DNA of 64,000 nt from Branchiostoma belcheri (GCF_001625305.1 NW_017804109.1:969159-1033158); one strand, 5' to 3'. Positions 23,431 to 34,597 are shown, counted from the first letter of the stretch. Numbers and translations: made by a program. The notes: a model not told the origin generated them from the letters alone.

Positions 23431-23775
23431 AGAGAGGAAGGTGGTGCTTTCCACAGACAGACAGGTGCTGCTAGTGATGTGGTGGAAAGGTGCTAGTATT
23501 TAGGCCTAGGAAAAAAAATGTTGTGTTTCATGTTTCCCGACCGACCCTAGAAGTAACTGTATTGTATAAGTTGGATCACTGGAAATCGCCAAAGTCTAAT
23601 AAAAGAAGAAAGAAAATCCCTACCTACCGACACTGATTTTTTTAGGACTGAAACAGGAAAGAGAAGGTGGTGCTTTCCTCAGACAGACAGGTGCTGCTAG
23701 TGATGTGGTGGAATGCTGCCGGTATTTAGGCCTAAGAAAAAAATGCTGTGTTTCCTGTTTTCCCTAGAAAAAAAA
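23425..23775. repeat. Two-copy direct repeat, spacing about 230 bp
   Basis: GGTGGTGCTTTCC.CAGACAGA, GTGCTGCTAGTGATGTGGTG and TATTTAGGCCTA occur at 23437 and again at 23665, in the same order. Confidence 0.85.
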
Positions 23776-24500
23776 CTGCCAACCCTAGGCGCAAAACAAA
23801 TGCATTTCTGACTTTTGGGTAATGGTACATGTATTTCTGTACCTAACCTTAACTGGTCCATGTTCATTTTGTACTGGCCAATACATGTAGGTGTACATGT
23901 ATATGGATTTTTATTTGCTGCATTGTTTATTTGATTTGATTTGTTGGTGGTTGGATTTTCTTGGATACTATAACATTTCCAGGTGGTCGGATTCAAGTTT
24001 TCCTTCCAGCCATTAAGCCATGAGTTTATCTGGACCCGTTGCTCCATTTACAAAGACACACAGGGGCAAACCTTTCCCACAAAGGTTTAAACAGACTGAC
24101 AGGACAAGGACTGAAGTGATGCGGGCTGAGCGGGGATCAGCGGCCAATTCTGCCGATAATTGGCTGTGCCTTCTCCGACGCTCTGAGCATACTGGCCAAG
24201 ATCATGGCCGGGAAAGCCAGCTCAGGTCCTGGCTAGATATTTCAGTTTGATCCAGTTTTGTGGGGACTGCAGCGAGACTACTTAAACTCAAAGAGCATTA
24301 GTGAGCATGGTGACAAATCTGTTCTTTCCTAAAACTAGAGTAGAATGGAATTTGAAGTCATTGAATAGTGTTTCAAACTTTTCCACTGAATAAGAATTTC
24401 ATAGTCAGATGATTCAACTAGTGTTATTCTAACACTCTTCATCAGTGAAAAAGTACATGTAAAGCCATAAACACACGTCTGCACACAGTGAAGTACACAA
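23775..24500. other. Intergenic DNA with a small CpG-containing patch at 24060-24260
   Basis: No supported gene. The 76-codon plus-strand frame at 24020-24250 has no recognised motif. Confidence 0.35.
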
Positions 24501-25130
24501 AGTCAAGAGGGCGACCACAGTGTCCTTCCCCGGTGCATTACGACAGAGGTCCTGCCCCTCCCCCTTACTTCCCCTTTCACGCTGCGCAGTCCGCCGCTCA
24601 AAGCTCCTAATCCGATTTGTTCAACGGCGGTTTTACCCGTGCGCACCCGGCGGGACCCCCTACCCTCCCCGTATCCATCTTCCACGCTCCGTAATGTGTG
24701 GCCCGTCGATTCGCCGGGCACCCTGACCCCGCAAAGATTATCCCCCCCACTCCCTGCCACCGAACTACGCTCCTATCACGGCAAGTCGCGCAACTCTGAC
24801 CCGAACTCAGATCCCGAGTTATTATTTCTGATTCGGCAGTTCATTAAACGCCAGTCACTTTGTCCCGGGGAGTATTGTGGGCCAGGGAGTCAAGATAATC
24901 TGGACACCTAATTATAACAACAGGTTTCGGGGACGGGAGGGGCTATATTAGCTGCCAGCCGTGACGGGTAGGCATGGCAGGTGACCTGACGACTTTGCAG
25001 TCGTAATAAAGAATTTCTGGGCTCCGGTTTTATGAGGCCAACACTTTTTGGCTTGAGCTTTATTGATTGCGAGAACCCCAGGTGCGGCGAAGGTGGGGAA
25101 TTGCACGCACCTGTAGCGCCGGAATTATTA
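24500..25130. other. CpG-rich single-copy block
   Basis: GC-rich and CpG-dense, with overlapping opposite-strand frames of 68-90 codons and no domain. Followed by AT-rich DNA and then the GGTT microsatellite. It is a candidate regulatory element. Confidence 0.45.
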
Positions 25131-25319
25131 TAAGGACGGCATTGTTTTTACCTTAGTCTGACAATCACTCCTGACAGCCTAACTTAGTTTGTTCTTGTAA
25201 GTCAGATTAAAAGTGCTACTTTGATACAAATGAGATGACTTGGCAAGAACTTTATGCTTTGTCTGGTGTTGCTTTGTTTGTAGATGTGATTGTTGATTGG
25301 TTGTTTAACTAGATTGTAA

Positions 25320-25625
25320 ACTGGTTGGTTAGTTCATTGGTTGGTTGGTTGGTTGGTTAATTAGTCTTCTGGTTGGCCAGTTGGTTGATTGCTTGGTTTA
25401 CTAGTAAGTTAGTTGGTTGGTTGGTTGGTTGGTTTGTTTGTTGGTTAGTTGGTTGGTTGGCTGATTTATTGGTTGACTGGTTAGTTTTTTCACTGGTTGG
25501 TTTACTAGTTGGTTGGTTAGCTAATTGGTTGGTTGGTTAGTTAGTTGGTTGGTTAGTTGGTTGATTGATTGATTTACTAGTTGGTTAGTTGATTGATTGG
25601 TTAGTTAATTTGTTGGTTTACGGGC
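25320..25625. repeat. Degenerate GGTT microsatellite
   Basis: A roughly 300-bp run of GGTTGGTT, GTTAGTTGG and GATTGATT variants. A purer GGTT run is at 26725-26817. Confidence 0.9.
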
Positions 25626-25741
25626 TGGTAGTGGTATCTCCCTTTTGCCTAACCCAGTAAGGAACAGTCTCCAAGCAGACGTTCAGAACAGACTCCAAGG
25701 GAAACACATATTCTGACTGGCCAGGTCCCTGACACACTGTT

Positions 25742-25925
25742 GTATCCAGAACTGTGCTTTATCCAAAAGCATGCTCAAGCACAGTTCTGGATAGTCCACG
25801 CATATCCAGAATCACGCCTGGGGCAAATCTACATTCTTGGATACACAGAGAGTATCCAGAACCGTGCCTGATCCTTACCCTAACCCATTCAGGCATAGAA
25901 CTAGATAGGCACGGTTCTGGATACA
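25742..25925. repeat. Palindromic GGTTCTGGATA minisatellite, locus 1
   Basis: Inverted pairs of the form GGTTCTGGATA ... TATCCAGAACC with spacers containing GCGTGGAC-like or CCCTAACCC-like DNA. The same family occurs at 33850-34195 and 61195-61930. Confidence 0.8.
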
Positions 25926-25929
25926 ATAC

Positions 25930-26338
25930 ACATGTAGCATAGGTGCATGTTGAACCTGTGAAGCCAGACAAAACATTACAATCTTCCATTCCAACATCTG
26001 CTTGGAGAAGAATGCCTAATATAAATTTGGCGCCAAAATGCTGCCACAGTTTTAAGCCAACTTAATTTCTCTCATTGAAAATGTAGCTAATTATCCTTAG
26101 TTAGAGTGAAATTTTCTCAACTGCCAAAAAATCTGTCGGCAGTACATGTACTTTGAATAATTGTTTCCTAAGCAAAGATAAATCACTTCCTGACATATTT
26201 AATTTAGTTTCACAGCTTATCAGCAACTTGCATCTGATAAACTTACTACCTGGAGTGCCAAACACCAGGAGAATTCTCTGTGTAAAAGAATGGGGCTGGC
26301 TTAAAACGTGCCTTGCTTTCGTAGTACATTATAGAAGG
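25930..26338. other. AT-rich spacer
   Basis: No supported gene; a 78-codon frame at 26153-26389 runs into the repeat that follows and looks accidental. Confidence 0.4.
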
Positions 26339-26582
26339 AAAACATATTGTTTTTGCTCAGTTTCGTCCTCTTCTTCTCCAAACAAATAAGGTCAATGGCC
26401 TGAACCAGACGTCTGTCACCATGGTAACTGGTGTTGGGTTACATCATGTTGCAATTTTATAGCAGGAGAGATTTAGACTGTTGTCACCATATATATGAAT
26501 GTGTTTGAGCAATTAACAGAGCAGACCACATGCAAAGGTAAACATTATGCATTTGCCAAGTGCAAATGTTATCTTTCTAGTT
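26338..26582 (-). mobile_element. Family D repeat (X-box-carrying), left arm of an inverted pair
   Basis: This segment matches 27412-27673 in reverse orientation over about 240 bp. It contains the stem-loop-forming AAAGGTAAACATTATGCATT at its end and the palindrome GTCACCATGGTAAC at 26415-26428. Other copies lie at 33050-33290, 45035-45245 and 45893-46010. Confidence 0.75.
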
Positions 26583-26724
26583 TCATTTTATTTCACCACA
26601 ACAAGGACAGCCTTGCCTTCCTTTCCTTTCCTTTGAGTTCTTTGTTGCGTTCGCTGCAACAACTTTGATGACTTTTGATGTCAGAGCATGCCTGCTGTCA
26701 ACTGACTCAGACTTGGTCTTTTGG

Positions 26725-26817
26725 TCTTTTGGTTGGTTGGTTGGCTGGTTGGCTGGTTGGTTGGTTGGTTGGTTGGTTGGTTGGTTGGTTGGTTGGTTGG
26801 TTGGTTGGTTGGTTGGT
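26725..26817. repeat. Pure GGTT microsatellite
   Basis: An almost perfect GGTT run of about 23 units. Both strands read as simple-peptide frames (Gly-Trp-Leu-Val and Asn-Gln-Pro-Thr), which are artefacts. Confidence 0.95.
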
Positions 26818-26819
26818 AC

Positions 26820-27412
26820 CCCATACATGACTCTTGAGCTGTTATCCACCCAAAACTCCTGCCATGAACTTTGCTCCCCCTCCCCCATAACCTTAAAACA
26901 AAGTACCCCTTGTCCCTCCTTAATTCCCCACCTGACAGCTTAATTGTGTGATTTGTCTACCTGTCCATTGTCAGGTGCCACACCTGCTGTTAACCTTTTC
27001 CCTGCTGCCTAAACCCATAACCAATGGCAACAGAAATTTTGGTGTCAAATGACTACCTTAGTAGGCTGAACTTTAGTTAAGTCTCTATATATGGAGTAAA
27101 ATTTTCAGTTTTGGTCATATGTGATAACTTGTACTCAATAATAATTGCATGTGCACGTGGAGGTATATTTGAACAATACGTAGTTTATTAGTTTCATCAA
27201 GAAGGTTAATATGTTTGCAGTGCCGTTTGTTGGTTGAGGTAGCATGTCGGTAAAACATACTGCGCCCATGGAAAACCTGGATTTTTCAGTTTTTGTTGGG
27301 TGTTTGGTCAACGTCAGCATCAGAATTTTGCCGGTTGCAGACGATATCTTTTACAACACAACATTTGAAAACTATAGAATGAAATGTCTTAAATACAAGA
27401 ATACAACCTTGA
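26820..27412. other. AT-rich interior between two inverted family D arms
   Basis: No transposase or other gene recognised. The arms at 26338-26582 and 27412-27673 could make this one large inverted-repeat structure. Confidence 0.4.
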
Positions 27413-27673
27413 GCTAGAAAGGTAACATTTGCAAAGCAAATGCATAATGCTTACCTTCACATGTGGTCTGCTCTTTTAATTCTTACTCAAATACATTGAT
27501 TTCATATATATGGTCAGACAGGAGTCTAAATCCCTCCTGCTATAAAATTGCAACATTATGTAACCCAACACCAGTTACCATGGTGAGAGACGTCAACAAG
27601 TCAGGTCATTGGCCTGGTCAGAGGTCAGTGTTTGGAATGGAAGAAGAGGAAACGTAGCAAAAACAATATGTTT
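27412..27673 (+). mobile_element. Family D repeat (X-box-carrying), right arm
   Basis: Starts CTAGAAAGGTAACATTTGC, whose first ~45 bases can fold back on GCATAATGCTTACCTT. Contains the X-box-like GTTACCATGGTGAG at 27574-27587 followed by GACGTCA, then the purine-rich GGAAGAAGAGGAAACG. Confidence 0.75.
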
Positions 27674-28035
27674 TCCTTCGGTAAACATAACAAGAAGTTC
27701 TACCGAAGTGCTATGCACAATATATACAACGCTCGAAATGAATTGATTATTCAAACTTCTACAATTTATCCCAGTTTCTCTAAACTTACAGACCAAGAAA
27801 AAACTATTCTTCTTTTAACTTCCCAAAACCCACAAATTTTGGGAAAGGTGGGACATTACGTCTTCCATGGTTTACAGAAGAGAAGTCAAATCCTTCAGAC
27901 ATAGTTTTAGACTTAGTTATAGTTCTAGACAGCTACCTTTATCATGTAGACTTTAGTTATTTTATACTCTGTTTCATTGTTCTTTTATGTTTTGTAATTT
28001 GCAATTAGCCTCCGGGCAAGAATTTGCAATAAACT
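27674..28035 (+). mobile_element. Second LINE family, 3' end with RT C-terminus-like frame
   Basis: A frame ending at 27904 carries EKTILLLTSQNPQIL, then VGHYV and QKR, a pattern like the extreme C-terminus of some CR1/Rex-type reverse transcriptases. The 3' tail TTGCAATTAGCCTCCGGGCA ... GCAATAAACTTTTC matches 35764-35925 in reverse orientation. It directly follows a family D repeat. Confidence 0.55.
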
Positions 28036-28299
28036 TTTCAATATATTACGTTTTGCGTAGGCACGGTACGTTCTGCTGACGTTCCAGTTGTAGTTTGTTT
28101 GTTGACACTTCCCCCTAGACTTGCACTTCCTTGTCATGTGACCCTGACATGTGTTCACAAGGAGACTTGAGAAGTGGTACAAGATTGCTAAGACTGCCTG
28201 GTATGTGACCCTTGACATAACACATGGCCTTGGCCACCCCTGTACTGCTAATAGTAGAACCATGTTGACTATACATGTAGGGTCTAAAAAAATCACCAA

Positions 28300-28858
28300 A
28301 ATTGACATGAAAGTGACTATTAAACTGGTGGACGTACCAACTACTACCAGCCCAGAAAAGAACAAGAAACAGTCATGCCTTCAAATATCAGAGTTATCAA
28401 CCAAGGACTGAGGTGTTCAAAAACTAATTCTTTCCTATTATAAACACTATCGCAGAGTGGAACTCACTGTCACCAAGTACAGTAGGGGCATTATCATTAG
28501 ATAGCTTTAAACAATGTCTAGAGTTAGATGTTTAAGGGTTAGGTGTAACAAGTTGTTCAGTGTAATGTAGCCAGCTGCCACCGTGCTGTGTGCCTGCAAA
28601 GCTGGTGTGTTACACCAAAGGGCGGTTATACCGGCTATACAGATACAGAAGCTAGTATGTTACACCAAAGGGCGGTTATACCGGCTATACAGATACAGAA
28701 GCTGGTATGTTACACCAAAGGGCGGTTATACTGGCTATACAGATACAGAAGCTGGTGTGTTACGCCGAAGGGCGGTTATACCGGCTATACAGATACAGAA
28801 ACTGGTGTGTTACGCCAAAGGGCGGTTATAGTTTATACTGGCTATACAGATACAGAAA
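28300..28858 (+). mobile_element. CR1/L2-like LINE 3' end with five 50-bp tail units
   Basis: 28300-28540 is a decayed RT C-terminus: TKLVDVP-like residues, then GVQ, then EWNSLSPSTVGALSLDSFK. The tail contains five direct units of exactly 50 bp starting at 28601, 28651, 28701, 28751 and 28801, each with GGCGGTTATACCGGCTATAC. The last unit has an 8-bp insertion. Confidence 0.8.
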
Positions 28859-28859
28859 T

Positions 28860-29160
28860 GCTACCAATTTGAATCACGTTTTAGTCTACCAAAAACTAAC
28901 CTCAACATAACAAGGACAGGTTGTCAGTTGCCTGTATTTCATGGCTATTAAAATGTCAAAGTCAAGAATTGTAACAGGTACAATGTATGGCAAGCGCTTC
29001 AGAGTTATTACATATCTAGCTGATCTACTCTAACGTCTACAGTATTTCTTATAACTTAAACTGTATGTATTGAGACTAACACTATACTCTTTTGTATAAA
29101 GTACCTTTAGGTGTAACATTATACCAGTTATATACATTGTCATTAGTAAGTCTGGACTGT
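28860..29160. other. AT-rich DNA with a LINE tail fragment near 28955-29040
   Basis: GGTACAATGTATGGCAAG resembles the interior of the TTGA-tailed LINE 3' ends at 6899 and 7415. Otherwise nothing recognised. Confidence 0.4.
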
Positions 29161-29365
29161 TACATTTGAGCCACTCACACCGGGAAGGACCCCTACTCTT
29201 TTTGATAAGTGTGGTGGGTTCTTTAACGTGCGTGGGGTGTGGCTGTCCCAACCACAGGACCTCCATTTAACCTTCTATCCAAGGGACATCGATAGCCAAA
29301 GCTAGGTACTCATTTCACCTGAATGAAGTGAGGAAAGTTGTGTAAAACGCCTTCCCTTTTCCCTG
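29160..29365 (-). mobile_element. SINE family 1, body without tRNA head
   Basis: On the minus strand it carries the same body as 6460-6690: AAGGCGTTTTACAC, then TTCATTCAGGTGAAATGAGT, then AAAGAACCCACCACACTTAT. The tRNA-derived head is absent or too decayed to see. Confidence 0.65.
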
Positions 29366-31177
29366 TTTGTGCATATAATCTATCAATGAACATGTCTGTA
29401 TAACTTTAGGTCAATACGTTTTTGTCCTGCCCTTAAGGGTGGCCCTATAAACATGCCCTGGTAGGTGGGAGTAGAATAAACAACAGGTGTTGACATTGGC
29501 GTGCACAAAGAAAGGTCACAGGTACACAAAAGGAAGGTCAAATGAACCATTGTCTAGACAAGGATTTGTATAGACTTAAGAGTCATTAGTTAGATACTTA
29601 ATGGTTTTCTAGTCTTACCTAATATTTGGTATAAATGAGATTTTGTTATGAAGCCTTAAGTTGATATTGAAAGTATAGTTGATGTATAATGTTATAATAT
29701 AGTTTGCCACTTAAACCGTGGTGTGGAATTGTAGCTTTCTTGTCTGCTCCTTTCTCTCTCTCTCTCTCTATCTATCTTATCTCTCTCTCTCTCTCACACA
29801 CACACAGACAGACACACAGACAGACATAAAGACGAACCAACATAACTAAGCCTCAATTCCTAGCTTGCATGTGTGGAAGGTATCATTTAGAGTATCTGAC
29901 ACATATGGCAATGCCACCTCTCCCTCTAGGTTTCAATAACCAAAACAAAGATAGTATAGTTTACATTGACCTCAATATGTGTGCTCTTGTAGACACTTGC
30001 CTCAGAGACTGATCGAAAATATACACAGTTGACATACCCCAACTGTTCCAAGTAAGATTTGAATGTCTGTCTTTGGCTGAAAGGCCCTGTCTGTGAAATA
30101 TGCCAAAATTTTGACACTATATTACATTTCAGTTATAACTAAAAGTTATTAGACAATGGGCTTGAATATCTTTCAAAATGTTTTTTACATTGAAAGATAT
30201 GATAACATTGTATAGTATGGGGTGTCAAAGTTGTTAGTGTCAGTTTCCACACACTGACACAGAGCAATCAGAAAGAAATAGGTCAAACTTAAGTGGGGGG
30301 GGGGGGTAACTAGCTATCAAAATATTGGGCATTGGACAGATAAGACAATTTTTATTGTATCGTACTGTTCGAAAGGCAAAATGTAGTCAGGAAACTGAGG
30401 ACATTTTCTTAAGAACTTCTAGTTCTTTCACCAGTTAAGGCAACCCTCCATTCAACTACTACAGTGAAAAATTAAAGTCAACACAATGTAATAAACAAAT
30501 AACAGTGCTGTATCACTTTGCAATAATAGTACATGTACCAGTCTGTCAATTCTAAGATTTACTTAATTTTGCTTGAATTCGTCCTCAAAATTTGCATGTG
30601 TGAGACTGCATTAGCCTAACCCTCTGCAAATGTATAGCTGCACGTTGTCCTATATTTCTGTGGAGAGCCCAGTGCTTACAATATATCACTCTACACTGCA
30701 CAGCAAGCTTTGCTGTCCATGTACCACAAATAGTACAGGAAATGAGATCTCCAAGTCCGCAGAAAGAAATGGTAAAAAAAGGCTTCTGGAACCAATGAAA
30801 CTGTAACTCAGGTTCTATGTGCCTCTGTAAATCAGGCCAGACATCCAGACTACCTGTTGATAATACATTAAGTAAAAATCAAAACTTTATGTTTAAAAGT
30901 TAAAGTTGTAATTAATGTACCAAATATTTAAGGGGAACTGTGACAATATTAAATTTACAGTTGAATGATGTCAGAAGAATTAAAGACCACTTTCTCTATC
31001 ATTTTGTAGTGCATAAAAAGTTATAAAATTTTCCATAATAAAATCATATAATTGACTTAAAATACAACTAGCTTTGCTCAAGGAAAAAAAAGAAACACAG
31101 AATGGTATGAAAGGAATCTTTTCCTAGCAAAATTGTTTTCCTTGTCCTCAGTCAAGGTCATTGACACTACTTAAGTG
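29365..31177. other. Long AT-rich stretch, presumably intronic or 3' to THTPA
   Basis: Contains a TC/CA microsatellite at 29753-29825 and a G homopolymer run near 30294-30306. I looked on the minus strand for the missing THTPA 3' exon (a conserved YL.R..P pattern) and did not find it. Confidence 0.45.
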
Positions 31178-31718
31178 CACGCCCTTAGTAAACTTAAGAG
31201 GGTGTTCATGACAAGTGTCAAATTACCCCTTCACTTCAGAGACTTGCCTAGTATCTGAAGTGTTTTCTTTTTCTTTCACAGCTAGATGTCACAGAAAGAC
31301 TTTCTGGAAAAGAGAACACTGGAGTCTGGAAAAGTAGGAACATTCGTTACGACATGTACTCCCTTAATTAACTTAAGAGGGTGTTCATAAGTATCAAATT
31401 ACCCCTTCAGAGACCCGCCTAGTATTTGAAGTGTTTCTCTCTTGTTTTCAAAGCCAGCTTTTGCATTTCGCAGACAAGACTTTCTGGAAAAGAGAACTGG
31501 AGTCTGGAAAAGTAGAGACATTCATTACAACATGTACGCCTTTAGTAAACTTAAGAGGGTGTTCATGACAAGTATCAAATTACCCCTTTAGAGACCCGCC
31601 TAGCTTCTGAAGTGTTTCTCTCTTGTTTTCAAAGCCAGCTTTCGCATTTCGCAGACAAGACTTTCTGGAAAAGAGAGTTGAAGTCTGGAAAAGTAGGAAC
31701 ATTCGTGAAACATGTGTT
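31177..31718. repeat. Three-copy tandem repeat, about 179-bp unit
   Basis: Three units are recognised by TTAAGAGGGTGTTCAT at about 31194, 31373 and 31551, each followed by a pyrimidine-rich stretch and the phrase GACTTTCTGGAAAAGAGA. The array lies just downstream of the THTPA exon, within its presumed first intron, and ends against the CpG-rich segment near 31720. Confidence 0.85.
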
Positions 31719-31815
31719 AGTCCTTATCTGTTGCGTTGCACGCCGTGATGACTCCAGGCGCGCGGCTTCTGATGATGACACATGATGGATGATTTGTTGT
31801 GCCGCTCCATCCAAC

Positions 31816-31954
31816 ATGGCGACTGCAGACGACATTTTTACTGTCCCCGCTATATCCTCCCCGCTTTTTATAACGTCGGGGATTTCTAGCGTCGCGACAA
31901 CTAGCATACTCGCTGAAAAATGGGAATTTCTGGTTATTCTGAGGGAAATTTGGG
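31816..31954 (+). CDS. Possible first exon on the plus strand, inside THTPA intron 1
   Basis: A plus-strand ATG in good context (AACATGGCG, also a YY1-type motif) opens 46 codons beginning MATADDIFTV. It runs to a strong donor-like TGGG|GTAAGG at 31954. The stretch is CpG-rich, unlike the tandem repeat just to its left. It lies antisense to the first intron of THTPA, and I recognise no protein family. It may be a short open frame in a CpG-rich promoter-like region and not a gene. Confidence 0.2.
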
Positions 31955-31994
31955 GTAAGGGATGCTTGGGGAGAGAAATAAAGTTCAAAAATAC

Positions 31995-32670
31995 CTAGTT
32001 TTTCGGCGAGAGCGTCGATCTTGCGTAGCGCTTCGGGGACGTCGTCTTGCTTCTGGCAGATGAGCTCGATTTCTCCGACCCTGAAGCCGAAATCGGTCTG
32101 GTCCAGGTCGATCTTGAAGCCTCCCTCCAGAGTGTAGGTCTTCCTGTCGGTCTGGAAGTTACAGAACGGTTCGCAGCTTGCCCTTCGCACCAACTCGTCC
32201 ACGCTTCCCGCTCGCACGTTTAAAATGGCCGCCAATTGTTTCAGGATGTCGGCCTCGTGCTGTAGCTCGACATACTGTTCCACTAGACTAGCACGGTCCC
32301 TGCTAGCAGGCGGGCACTTCAGTTCCCACCTTCCCTCTCTCTTCCTTAGCCAGTGGTCTGCTAGCGTTAACACAAACTCCTCTGTGTCGAAATACACGTC
32401 GTGGAACGACGACTCTTCTTTGCAGACGGCTCCGGCCTTTCTGAGCTTTTCCTCGCTCCCCTCGCTAAAGCTGAACTTTCTTTCCACTTCGATAACTCCC
32501 GATGGTTTGTTGTTGTGATCGCGGGGCCCGCTTGCGCCCTCCCCACCGCCTGCCACATCGCCGCCCTCCCCCTTAGTACCCGCGCTACTACTACCGCCGC
32601 CTTCCTGCACTTCCATGTCAACCGCCGATAGTACGATTCGCCGGTGGGTCTGCAGCCTAAATACATTCAT
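31995..32670 (-). CDS. THTPA: Thiamine triphosphatase, first coding exon (partial gene)
   Basis: The product hydrolyses thiamine triphosphate to thiamine diphosphate and phosphate in the cytosol, using the CYTH (triphosphate tunnel) fold. Numbering from the upstream Met, the CYTH signature EVERK is at residues 61-65, FHDVYFDT at 89-96, WLRKREGRWELKCP at 107-120, an Arg-Lys pair at 176-177, FKIDLDQTDFG at 185-195 and VGEIEL at 198-203. These acidic and basic residues line the tunnel and bind metal and triphosphate in the family. Residues 20-55 are a Gly/Ser-rich extension that the human protein lacks. Translation may start at Met1 (32670) or Met19 (32616); Met19 has G at both -3 and +4, so I slightly prefer it. 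The frame stays open to 31717, but similarity ends after Leu225, at a GT donor (GTATTT) following phase 1 at 31995. The C-terminal exon, expected to hold the last conserved strand and helix, was not found downstream. Confidence 0.9.
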
Positions 32671-32870
32671 GGTAATGTATGGAACGCACCGGCAAGGCAG
32701 TCAGTCTAGTCGCCCAGCGCCAAATAAAGTAAACACAGCCACAATAGAGTGCTGCTGAATGGCGGGCATCGATCGTTTCGGCAGATAACAGCCAGCCGAC
32801 CCCCGGAAGTCAGTCTGACGTCACGCACGGGCTTTCCCCGCCACAGCCAAACCACACACAAATTTTTTAG
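32671..32870 (-). promoter_or_regulatory. Likely THTPA promoter (ETS, CRE and GC-box motifs)
   Basis: This CpG-rich stretch lies directly upstream of the THTPA start. It holds an ETS/GABP-type CCGGAAGT at 32803-32810, a full palindromic CRE TGACGTCA at 32816-32823 and a GC-box-like CCCCGCC at 32836-32842. This is the usual make-up of a TATA-less housekeeping promoter. The cluster lies about 130-170 bp from the upstream ATG. No gene was recognised on the other side, where a duplicated repeat begins near 32855. Confidence 0.6.
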
Positions 32871-33050
32871 GGGGAGGATCCAGTGTGCAACGCGAGGGGA
32901 CAAACTTTTAAACTACAAGAAGGTAACATTTGCAAAGCAAATGCATAATGTTAACCTTCGCATATGGCCACAGACACACACACAATTTTTAGGGGAGGAT
33001 CCAGTGTGCAACGCGAGGGGAGAAACTTTTCTTAAAGTTTAACTAGGAAG
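32855..33050. repeat. Two-copy direct repeat upstream of THTPA
   Basis: GGGGAGGATCCAGTGTGCAA followed by CGCGAGGGG occurs at about 32870 and 32992, each time followed by a family D stem-loop (AAGGTAACATTTGCA). The duplication therefore included the transposable-element end. Confidence 0.8.
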
Positions 33051-33290
33051 GTAACATTTGCAGAGCAAATGCATAATGTTTACCTTCGCATGTGCTCTGC
33101 TCTGTTGATTCTTACTCAACACATCCATATAGATATATATGGTCAGACAGGAGTCTAAATTCCTCCTATAAAATTGCAACATGATGTAACCCAACACCAT
33201 GGTGACAGAAGACTCATCTAGGTCATTGACCTTATTTGTTTGGAGAAGAGGAAGAAGAAACAGAGCAAAAACAATACAAACATAACTAGA
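33050..33290 (+). mobile_element. Family D repeat, copy with decayed X-box
   Basis: AAGGTAACATTTGCAGAGCA through GGAGAAGAGGAAGAAGAAAC. Here the palindrome is reduced to ACACCATGGTGAC by a small deletion. Confidence 0.65.
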
Positions 33291-33845
33291 GAAAGCATTC
33301 TTGCCAGATTGGTTGCTATGTGGAAATTTGTCTGAACTGTTGTCGTAAAATTTACGCAACACGAGTTGATCAACTTTCTCAATTTAAGAAACTCCAAATA
33401 CGAATCCTTCGAAGAAGGAACATTTGCTAATCTACCCTTGAAAGTCGCATTACTTTTATTTCCGTGATAGTCGAAGCGATTGAAGAAATAAGTTCTTGGA
33501 TATGTCGCGGACAACTATGTTGTGCGCAGGACATGTGGGTTTCTTTCATTAAAAATTATTTTAAAAAACGCATTGCTCTGACGTTATATACATATACATG
33601 GGAGACTTTTAGAGTAAGCCGGACTAAGAAAAATATCGACTTTTTCTTGCTCCTCAGCTGGGGTGAATATCAGCTTGTTGCACAACGCTAGCAGTCGGAA
33701 CGCATAAGAATACAAATTACTTCAGCGCTCTTCTTGTGGCGTTACTGAGTGCGGGGGAACATGAGTTCTTGAAAATACAATATTTGTAAAGCATGTTTCA
33801 CTGCCCATACAAACTACAACTAAATGATTGGACAGTTGCTGATTC
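33290..33845. other. AT-rich intergenic DNA
   Basis: Short frames only; nothing recognised. Confidence 0.4.
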
Positions 33846-34197
33846 TGGTACCATGTTCAGGCATAGTCAACGCGTATCCAGAACCATGTCTAAGGCAAAT
33901 CTACGTAGATTGGATACACGGAGACTATCCAGAACCGTGCCTGATCCTAACCCTGACCCTGACCCACTCAGGCATAGAACTAGATAGGCACGGTTCTGGA
34001 TACGATAGAGACTATCTAGAACCGTGCCTGATCCTAACCCTAACCCTAATACTGTAGTTCAGACAAAGAAATAGATGGGCACGGTTCTGGATACGATAGA
34101 GACTATCCAGAAGATAGAGACTATCCAGAACCGTGCCTGATCCTCACCCTAACCCATTCAGACATAGAACTAGATGGACACAGTTCTGGATACAGTA
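33845..34197. repeat. Palindromic GGTTCTGGATA minisatellite, locus 2, with CCCTAA-like spacers
   Basis: Several inverted GGTTCTGGATA / TATCCAGAACC pairs. Spacers include CCTAACCCTAACCCTAAT near 34034, which resembles telomeric repeat but is only about three units long. Confidence 0.8.
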
Positions 34198-34517
34198 ATG
34201 GTGTTGGTCAGTGTTACATGTGTAAGTGTAGACTGCGTAGTTGTCTGTCTTCCTCGCGTTGATTTGAGCCGCTATCTCCTGTGCCGTAGCCTGTAGCGTA
34301 CAGCACTGCCAGTGTGTGCATTACGTGATGCTATCTGCTCTGCGCTTGTAAGTGCAGTGGGGATGCCTGATGCCCTGCATTCCCTTGAGAAATGGGTGAA
34401 ATATCAAATATTTCCTCTAGAACCTGTGTAGTATATAATATATACAACTGGTCATTGTACTCTTTATAAATATAGCATAGCGTAGCTTTTCGAATCGGTT
34501 CAGTGTAGGTGCATTTG

Positions 34518-34554
34518 TTTGAAGGAAGGAAGGAAGGAAGGAGGAGGAGGAGGA

Positions 34555-34597
<43 letters not shown>

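Noticed and set aside
26583-26943. Opposite-strand frames rich in Asn-Gln-Pro-Thr and Gly-Trp-Leu-Val
   Set aside because: Both are translations of a GGTT microsatellite.
27632-27904. Independent host gene of 90 codons
   Set aside because: The frame starts inside a family D repeat and ends like a retroelement RT C-terminus; a 3' tail copy exists at 35764-35925.
28583-28910. Three overlapping plus-strand frames of 67-94 codons
   Set aside because: Same 50-bp tail unit as at 51361; no independent coding signal.
31717-31994. Extension of the THTPA frame beyond Leu225 (to a 317-codon ORF)
   Set aside because: Similarity to the CYTH family stops exactly at a GT donor; the rest is intron read-through.
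34030-34060. Interstitial telomere
   Set aside because: Only about three CCCTAA-like units, embedded in a minisatellite; too short to argue for a telomere fusion.
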